Positions 58,578 to 64,000 of a stretch of DNA of 64,000 nucleotides are shown here, piece by piece. Every line of letters begins with the position of its first letter. Position 1 is the stretch's first letter. Under the pieces are notes generated by a model. The model searched no databases, was not told the DNA's origin, and saw only the letters and a list, made by a program, of their open reading frames with translations. The translations under genes and the position numbers were made by a program. This DNA comes from JAHJDS01 sp964569795 (lineage in GTDB: Bacteria; Desulfobacterota; Desulfarculia; Desulfarculales; JAHJDS01), in NCBI GenBank assembly GCA_964569795.1, contig CAZMVB010000004.1, positions 124,001 through 188,000 on the forward strand, read 5' to 3'.

Positions 58578-61564
58578 ACCAGGCCCCCGAATCTGGCCCG
58601 CCAGGCCGCGACCATCTCCTCGACGGACAGGTTGAGGATCTCGAGGCGGCGGGCGTTTATCCGAAAACGGCCGTCCGCGGTGACCATGCCGATCCACCCG
58701 GCCTCGACCCCGTCCGAAAGGGGCGTCAGGTCGGCCTCGACCGCGGGGTTGACGGTGACGATGAACCGGCCCGGCGATTCGGAGTAGAGGACCTGCTCCG
58801 TGGTCAGGGCCTCGGCGCCGGGCACGGCGTCCAGGTCGAGGCTCATCCCCAGGTCCCCGGCCAGGGCGACCAGGGCCAGATGGACCCCCAGCCCGCCCCG
58901 GTACACCCCGTGGATTGAACTGAACAGCCGCCGCCGGATCCCGGCCTCGATGAACCGGTAGGCCGCCCGGACCTCCTCCAGCCTGACCCGGGGCACGTTC
59001 AGCCCGATCTCGCCCTGGCGCTCGTAGAATTCGGAGCCGCCCAGCTCGTCGCGGGTCGGGCCGATGACGTAGATCGCGTCGCCGGCGACCTTGGCCTCCA
59101 TGGTCTCACAGAGGCTGACGTCCTCGATTGTGCTCACCGCGGTGAACTGGATGGTCGGCGGTCCGGACACCCGGGTCTTGCGGCCCGAGTCGTCGGCCAG
59201 GTTGCCGTCGATGTACATCGAGTCCTTGCCCGAAAGCAGCGGGACGCCCAGGCCGAGGCACATGTCCCTCAGGGCCAGGTTGGCCCGGACCAGCTGGGCG
59301 GCCTTGTACTTGCCGTCCGGTATCCGCTCGGGGTCATAGGTGATCTCGGGCCAGCAGAAGTTGTCGACGCCGCCCAGCTCGTCCAGCCGGCCGCCCACGG
59401 CCAGGACCCGGCGGACGGCCTCGTCAATGGTCGCCGCGGTCATGTGATAGGTGTCGATGGCCGAGTAGAAGGGCAGGGCCGCCTGGGAGAGGGCCAGGCC
59501 CCGGGCCGAGTGGTGCAGGGGCTTAATGACCGCCCCGTCCGAGGGGCCCAGGCCCAGGGGGCCGACCAGGGGCTTGATGACCGAGCCGCCCTGGACCTCG
59601 TGATCGTACTGCCGGGCGATCCAGGACCGGTCGCAGACGTTGGGCCGACCGAGCATTTCCAGGAGCAGGGCGCCCTGGTCCTGGGCGGCCGCCGGCTTCG
59701 GCTCGGCCAGCCCCCGGGCCGCAGGCGACTTCCACTCGGCCTCGAACTCCCACTGGGGGAAGTCCTCGGTCAGAAGGGTCAGGTCCACGTAGGCGCAGGT
59801 CTGACCCTCGTGGCGCAGGTGGAGCATCCCGGTGTCAGTGTAGCGGCCGATGGCCGTGGCCTCCACGTCGTGGAGTCGGGCCAGGTCCATGAACCGGTCG
59901 AAGTTCTCGGGGGGCACGGCGGCGGTCATCCGCTCCTGGGACTCGGAGACCCAGATCTCCCAGGGGTCCAGGCCGGCGTACTTGAGGGGCACCTTGTCCA
60001 GATCGACCTCGGCCCCGCCGCCCTGGACCGCCGATTCGCCGATCGAGCTGGACAGCCCGCCGCCGCCGTTGTCGGTGATGAACGAGATCAGCCCCTCGTC
60101 CCGGGCCTGGAGCAGGAAGTCGTGCATCTTCTTCTGGGTATAGGGGTCGCCGATCTGGACGTGGCCGGCCGGGGTGTGCTCCGAGAAACCCTCGGAGGCG
60201 GCGGTCACCCCGTGAATGCCGTCCTTGCCCACCCGGCCGCCGGTCATGACGATCAGGTCGCCGGGCCGGGGCTGCTTGAGGTGGGCCGGCCTGTCGCCGA
60301 GCATCCGGGGCATGAGCCCCACGGCGGTGACGAACACCAGGCACTTGCCCAGGTAGTCCGGATGAAACAGCAGCGAGCCGAAGGGCGTGGGGATGCCCGA
60401 CTTGTTGCCGCCGTCCTTGACGCCCTCGATGACCCCGTCCAGAAGCCTCCGGGGATGGAGGTGGGGCAGCAGCGGCCCGGCGTAGTCGCGGGGGGCGACG
60501 TGATAGCCGTACAGGCCGGCGATCAGCTTCGAGCCCAGGCCGGTGCCCATGGGGTCGCGATAGACGCCGACGATGCCGGTGATCGCCCCGCCGTAGGCCT
60601 CCATGTTGGACGGCGAGTTGTGGGTCTCGGCGGTGATGGTGTAGAGGTGGTCCGAATCGAACGCGGCCGCGCCGGCGTTGTCCCACAGGACGCTGACGAC
60701 CCACGGCTTTTTCTTCTGGATGTCCAAAGTGGGACGCTCGATGAACGTCTTGAACAGGCTGTCGAACGTCTCCCGGCGGCCGGTCTCGGGTTCGGTGTAA
60801 AAGAATTTGGCCCGGAAGGTGTTGTGGTTGCAGTGATCGCTCCGGGCCTGGGAGATGAACTCCAGTTCGACGTCGGTCGGCTCGCTCAGGCCGACCGTGC
60901 GCCGCTTGTCCTGGACCGATTTCCGAAGGAAGTAGCGGCGGATGACCGGGACGTCGTTGGGGTTGAGGGCCAGGTTGCGTTCGGCCGAGAGTTTTTCGAG
61001 GGTCTCATCCGAATCCAGGCTGAAGACGCTGACCGCCGGCCGGTGGGCCAGCTTGACCCGGGGGATGATCAGGCCGATGCCCGCCGCGGGGTCCCACTCG
61101 TCCCGGGTGAAGACCCGCCACTGCTGGATGATGTCGTTGGCCAGGATTTCCGATGCCAAACGGTCGGCCGCCGCGGCGGTGGCGCCCGGGCCGCTCAGGG
61201 CGTATTGCTTGGAGGTGAAGACCGCCCAGTCCTCGGGGAATTTGAGGCCCAGGGCGTCCTCGATGGCGCATGCGGCCGTGGCCCCGGGGTTGTCCCGGAC
61301 CCCGGGCCGGAGACCGACCCAGAGCAGGACGTCGAAGTCTGTGGCCAGGGGCTGATACGAGCCGACCTGGAACACGGGATTGACGAAGATACCCTGGACC
61401 GCCTCCAGCTGGTCCGGGGTGAGTCCGGTGTCCAGGGTGAGGGTATTGATGACCCGGACCCCCGCCAGGTCGATGCCCAGGTAATCTCCGGCCCGTCGGG
61501 CAACGCCCCGACCCTCGGCGTCGGGCAACTGGGGATTCAGGGCGATTTCCAGACGCGCAGGCAT
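58574..61564 (-). CDS. purL: Phosphoribosylformylglycinamidine synthase, synthetase subunit (long form)
   Basis: The 996-residue enzyme makes FGAM from FGAR, ATP and ammonia. An N-terminal PurS-like region (about residues 1-180) precedes the catalytic FGAM synthetase core: SDHCNHNTFRAKFFY, AETHNSPSNMEAYGGAITGIVGVYRD, DGIHGVTAASEGFSEHTP and FITDNGGGGLSSSIGES. A second synthase-like half follows (YDHEVQGGSVIKPLVGP, GGVDNFCWPE, LLSGKDSMYID, ...FSSIHGVYRGGLGVHLALVALAG). It lacks the glutaminase, supplied by purQ. ATG 61564 starts the conserved sequence; a 30-codon extension is unconserved. It heads the operon purL-purQ-deoxyribosyltransferase-YhaM-(comM). Confidence 0.95.
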   Translation of the reverse strand: MPARLEIALNPQLPDAEGRGVARRAGDYLGIDLAGVRVINTLTLDTGLTPDQLEAVQGIFVNPVFQVGSYQPLATDFDVLLWVGLRPGVRDNPGATAACAIEDALGLKFPEDWAVFTSKQYALSGPGATAAAADRLASEILANDIIQQWRVFTRDEWDPAAGIGLIIPRVKLAHRPAVSVFSLDSDETLEKLSAERNLALNPNDVPVIRRYFLRKSVQDKRRTVGLSEPTDVELEFISQARSDHCNHNTFRAKFFYTEPETGRRETFDSLFKTFIERPTLDIQKKKPWVVSVLWDNAGAAAFDSDHLYTITAETHNSPSNMEAYGGAITGIVGVYRDPMGTGLGSKLIAGLYGYHVAPRDYAGPLLPHLHPRRLLDGVIEGVKDGGNKSGIPTPFGSLLFHPDYLGKCLVFVTAVGLMPRMLGDRPAHLKQPRPGDLIVMTGGRVGKDGIHGVTAASEGFSEHTPAGHVQIGDPYTQKKMHDFLLQARDEGLISFITDNGGGGLSSSIGESAVQGGGAEVDLDKVPLKYAGLDPWEIWVSESQERMTAAVPPENFDRFMDLARLHDVEATAIGRYTDTGMLHLRHEGQTCAYVDLTLLTEDFPQWEFEAEWKSPAARGLAEPKPAAAQDQGALLLEMLGRPNVCDRSWIARQYDHEVQGGSVIKPLVGPLGLGPSDGAVIKPLHHSARGLALSQAALPFYSAIDTYHMTAATIDEAVRRVLAVGGRLDELGGVDNFCWPEITYDPERIPDGKYKAAQLVRANLALRDMCLGLGVPLLSGKDSMYIDGNLADDSGRKTRVSGPPTIQFTAVSTIEDVSLCETMEAKVAGDAIYVIGPTRDELGGSEFYERQGEIGLNVPRVRLEEVRAAYRFIEAGIRRRLFSSIHGVYRGGLGVHLALVALAGDLGMSLDLDAVPGAEALTTEQVLYSESPGRFIVTVNPAVEADLTPLSDGVEAGWIGMVTADGRFRINARRLEILNLSVEEMVAAWRARFGGLV

Positions 61565-61647
61565 AAACGGCCTTCCCGGAGATATGGCGGGATACGACGA
61601 GATGGTAACAGCTACCCGGGAGCGGGTCAAGCCGGGGGATGACCTCC

Positions 61648-61676
61648 TTGACATAAGAGAGCGGGATGCTTAATTT
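61648..61676 (+). promoter_or_regulatory. Likely sigma-70-type promoter upstream of the rpoZ operon
   Basis: TTGACA (61648-61653) is followed after 17 bases by TAATTT (61671-61676). The -35 is perfect, the -10 partial. The gap up to 61784 holds no gene, though a TATATT near 61737 could be another -10. Confidence 0.5.
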
Positions 61677-61784
61677 TTATTTTGGCCCGCAGCCGGTGGA
61701 GCCGAAATTTGGGCTGGCCCTGGCGCAGTCGAGGTGTTATATTAAAACATTTAGCGCCGAGCCGGACTCCGGCAGGGAGACCAG

Positions 61785-62060
61785 ATGAGTCTCAGAAGGC
61801 TGCTGTTGATCGCCTTTTTCCTGTTAATGGCGGTCATCTTTGCCAAGTATTTTTCTTATCGGGCCAAATTCGGCCTGGACCTCTCCCGTCCCCGACGGAT
61901 CATGAACGCCCAGGTCGAGACCGCCCGGAAGGGGGACGCCTCGCCTCTGACCCGGGTGCGCCTTTACTCCCGGGACCCGGCGGCGCGGCCGACGGCCCGG
62001 AAACGACAACCTGCAACCAGGTCCGGCCCGACCGGGAACCGGACCGAGATGGGGGCTTGA
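61785..62060 (+). CDS. Small single-span membrane protein
   Basis: The 91-residue protein has one N-terminal hydrophobic segment (LLLIAFFLLMAVIFAKYF, about residues 6-23) and a basic, mostly disordered C-terminal tail. It lies four bases before rpoZ, probably co-transcribed. No family recognised. Confidence 0.55.
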   Translation: MSLRRLLLIAFFLLMAVIFAKYFSYRAKFGLDLSRPRRIMNAQVETARKGDASPLTRVRLYSRDPAARPTARKRQPATRSGPTGNRTEMGA

Positions 62061-62064
62061 CAGC

Positions 62065-62283
62065 ATGGCCCGGGTAACCATCGAGGACTGCCTCAAGGAA
62101 ATGAGCAATCGCTTCGCCCTGGTGCACATGGCCTCCCAGCGGGTGCGCCAGCTTCGCCGCGGCGCCACCCCAAGAATCACCAGCAAGAACAAGGACGTCG
62201 TCGTCGCCCTGCGGGAGGTCGCCGCCGGACGGGTGACGCTGGCCGCCCCGGAAGGGGAAGCGGCCGAGGCCGTCCAGGATTGA
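62065..62283 (+). CDS. rpoZ: RNA polymerase omega subunit
   Basis: The 72-residue protein has the omega signature MARVTIEDCLKEMSNRFALVHMASQRVRQL and the KNKDVVVALREVAAGRV segment. Omega helps assemble RNA polymerase around the beta' subunit and in many bacteria takes part in ppGpp binding. Length is normal for the shorter forms. It is followed by a hypothetical gene and dnaJ. Confidence 0.92.
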   Translation: MARVTIEDCLKEMSNRFALVHMASQRVRQLRRGATPRITSKNKDVVVALREVAAGRVTLAAPEGEAAEAVQD

Positions 62284-62306
62284 TGACGCCGCGTCGGAGT
62301 TGAACC

Positions 62307-62660
62307 GTGACCCATCAACGACTGCCGGGGGTCCTCAAGAAACGGGACCTGTTCAACGACCCCAAGGCCGCTCCGGACGAGATCAAGGACCTGGCCGAGG
62401 CCATGGCCGAGGCCGACTATCTGTCCGACGCAATCGACTTTTTCCGTAAAAGCGGAAACCTGGATACCCTGGACGGCCTCCTGGACCGGGTCGTGGCCGA
62501 GGGCGATTACTTCCTGGCCCTCAAGATCGAACAGGCCCAGGGCCGGCCCCTGGACGGCGACGTCTGGCAGCGGGTGGCCGACAACGCCCGGGCCCAGGGC
62601 AAGGAGGCCTTTGCCGCCCGGGCCCTGGCGCGGATCGAAGAATCAGGGACCGATGGCTAA
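62307..62660 (+). CDS. Hypothetical helical protein upstream of dnaJ
   Basis: The 117-residue protein is helical and repeat-like (EAMAEADYLSDAIDFFRKSGNLDTLDGLLDRVVAEGDYFLALKIEQAQG), similar in feel to TPR/ARM-type helices. Its stop overlaps the dnaJ start by eight bases, so translation is coupled. A co-chaperone link with DnaJ is inferred only from position. Confidence 0.65.
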   Translation: MTHQRLPGVLKKRDLFNDPKAAPDEIKDLAEAMAEADYLSDAIDFFRKSGNLDTLDGLLDRVVAEGDYFLALKIEQAQGRPLDGDVWQRVADNARAQGKEAFAARALARIEESGTDG

Positions 62661-63777
62661 GCGGTGCTATTACGATATCCTCGAGATCGGCCGGGACGCC
62701 GACCCCGAGACCATCAAGAAGGCCTACCGCCAGCAGGCCCTCAAGTATCACCCCGACCGCAATCCCGGCGACCGGGAGGCCGAGGAGCACTTCAAGGAGG
62801 CGGCCGAGGCCTATGAGGTCCTGCGCGACCCGGAAAAACGACAGGTTTACGACCGGTTCGGCCACGACGGCCTGGCCGGACAGGGTTTCTCCGGATTCGG
62901 CAGCTTCGAGGACATCTTTTCCAGTTTTTCCAGTATCTTCGAGGACTTTTTCGGGTTCGGCGGACGCCGGACCTCGGCCTATGAGCCCGCCCGGGGCGCT
63001 GACCTGAGATACGACCTGTCGGTCACCTTTGAGGAGGCGGCCACAGGCAAGGAAAGCGAGCTGAACCTGACCCGCAACCTCACCTGCGAGGCCTGCGGCG
63101 GCAGCGGCGCCGCGCCCGGGGCCCGGCCCGAGACTTGCGCCACCTGCAAGGGCGTCGGTCAGGTGGCCCGGCACCAGGGCTGGTTCCGGGTGAGCACCAC
63201 CTGTCCCACCTGCGGCGGCACCGGCCAGGTGATCAATGACCCCTGTCGCGAGTGCCGGGGGCAGGGCCTGGTGGAAAAACGGCGCAGCGTCTCGGTCAAG
63301 ATCCCGCCCGGCGTGGATCACGGCTCCCGCCTCAGGCTCCGGGGCGAGGGCGAAGGGGGACTCCGCGGCGGGCCGCCGGGCGACCTGTACGTGGTCATCC
63401 ACCTCGAGCCCCATCATTTCTTCCAGCGGGAGGAGCAGGACGTTTACTGCCAGGTCTCGGTGGACATGGTCCAGGCCGCCCTGGGGGACAAGATCGAGGT
63501 CCAGACCCTCAAGGACCAGCGCCAGGTGACCGTCCCCCGGGGCACCCAGTCCGGGGACGTCATCCGCCTCCGGGGGGAGGGCTTCCCCTATCTGCGGGGC
63601 GGCGGCCGCGGGGACCAGTTGATCCAGGTCCAGGTCATGACCCCGACCCATCTGACCCGCCGCCAGGAGGAGCTGCTCCGGGAATTCGCCGCCGAGAACG
63701 AGCCGGGCGAGACCGACCGGCCTGTGGACGAATTCTCCAAGAAAAAGGCCCACAAAAAGAGGGGGTTGTTTGGCTAA
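62653..63777 (+). CDS. dnaJ: Chaperone DnaJ
   Basis: The 374-residue Hsp40 has a J domain with the HPD motif in ALKYHPDRNPGD (residues about 32-35), a Gly/Phe-rich linker (GFSGFGSFEDIFSSFSSIFEDFFGFGGRR), four CxxCxGxG zinc repeats (CEACGGSG, CATCKGVG, CPTCGGTG, CRECRGQG) and the C-terminal substrate-binding domains. It stimulates DnaK ATPase and holds unfolded proteins. ATG 62653 places the J domain at the N-terminus; the frame upstream is the shadow of the previous gene. No dnaK or grpE is in the window. Confidence 0.95.
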   Translation: MAKRCYYDILEIGRDADPETIKKAYRQQALKYHPDRNPGDREAEEHFKEAAEAYEVLRDPEKRQVYDRFGHDGLAGQGFSGFGSFEDIFSSFSSIFEDFFGFGGRRTSAYEPARGADLRYDLSVTFEEAATGKESELNLTRNLTCEACGGSGAAPGARPETCATCKGVGQVARHQGWFRVSTTCPTCGGTGQVINDPCRECRGQGLVEKRRSVSVKIPPGVDHGSRLRLRGEGEGGLRGGPPGDLYVVIHLEPHHFFQREEQDVYCQVSVDMVQAALGDKIEVQTLKDQRQVTVPRGTQSGDVIRLRGEGFPYLRGGGRGDQLIQVQVMTPTHLTRRQEELLREFAAENEPGETDRPVDEFSKKKAHKKRGLFG

Positions 63778-64000
63778 AAAGGACGCCGAGCACCCCGCGG
63801 GTTTTTCCCACCTGGATAGCCAGGGACGGGTGTCCATGGTGGACGTGTCGGCCAAGGCCGTCACCCGCCGCCGGGCCGTGGCCAGGGGCCGGGTGTCCAT
63901 GAGCGCCGACGCCCTGGACCGCCTCCGCCAGGGGCGGGTGGCCAAGGGCAACGTCCTGGAGACGGCCCGCCTGGCCGGGATCATGGCCGTCAAGGAGACC
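63770..64000 (+). CDS. moaC: Molybdenum cofactor biosynthesis protein MoaC, N-terminal part (continues beyond window)
   Basis: The frame from a TTG at 63770, overlapping the dnaJ stop, reads FSHLDSQGRVSMVDVSAKAVTRRRAVARG and then the helix RLRQGRVAKGNVLETARLAGIMAVKET, the N-terminal signature of MoaC, which with MoaA converts GTP to the pterin precursor. A GAGGGGG site lies a few bases before the TTG. The last codon in the window is intact and the gene continues to the right. Its position behind dnaJ suggests an operon. Confidence 0.88.
   Translation, partial: MAKKDAEHPAGFSHLDSQGRVSMVDVSAKAVTRRRAVARGRVSMSADALDRLRQGRVAKGNVLETARLAGIMAVKET

Overview
The window is one stretch of a GC-rich, densely packed bacterial chromosome. 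Gene order and protein types fit a Desulfobacterota-like (former Deltaproteobacteria) organism: rpoZ next to dnaJ and moaC, a two-protein YeeE/YedE thiosulfate-type transporter, an AroK-AroB fusion, type I-beta DAHP synthases and a sigma-54-like promoter. This placement is an inference from style and was not tested by a search.

Layout. 1-5.2 kb: end of an MFS transporter, a MoaD/ThiS-like protein, ppnN, ppa and kup behind a long leader. 5.4-9.8 kb: RND efflux permease and adaptor (minus). 10-13.7 kb: citrate synthase, sdhA, sdhB without a visible membrane anchor. 13.7-16.4 kb: PAS-GGDEF diguanylate cyclase and a CPA2 antiporter (minus). 16.6-18.2 kb: split YeeE/YedE transporter plus a small protein ending in Cys. 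18.2-23 kb: a 1586-residue protein with an HD-like region. 23.4-25.2 kb: a degenerate IS1595-like transposase and an EF-hand protein behind a sigma-54-type promoter.

25.2-39.3 kb is the highlight: a minus-strand aromatic amino acid supercluster, in transcription order leader A - trpE - trpG - DAHP synthase (with N-terminal regulatory domain) - aroA - aroKB - leader B - DAHP synthase - pheA - tyrA - promoter - leader C1 - leader C2 - trpD - trpC - trpF - trpB - trpA. Each leader is a short ORF loaded with aromatic codons and followed by an intrinsic terminator. Leader A carries Phe, Tyr and Trp codons before genes needed for all three. Leader B carries Tyr and Phe codons before the Phe/Tyr branch. 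C1 and C2, both Trp-rich, stand in tandem before trpDCFBA. This looks like layered transcription attenuation in which each leader senses the products its downstream genes serve.

39.4-48.5 kb: YihY, a secreted protein, a DUF1992 protein, a PpiD/SurA-like foldase, a Tim44-like protein, a MoxR-type ATPase, a TPR lipoprotein, a DUF5131 protein, and a RAYT transposase with its REP inverted pair.

48.5-56.2 kb: comM (yifB) is split by a 6.1-kb lower-GC element carrying a large serine recombinase. Joining the halves at a shared AT dinucleotide restores a 508-residue ComM in frame. The element junction lies inside the 3' end of the recombinase gene, so its C-terminus should differ between the integrated and circular forms.

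56.2-61.6 kb: purL-purQ-nucleoside deoxyribosyltransferase-YhaM-like operon reading toward comM. 61.7-64 kb: a small membrane protein, rpoZ, a hypothetical gene, dnaJ and the start of moaC. No tRNA, rRNA or CRISPR array was seen.
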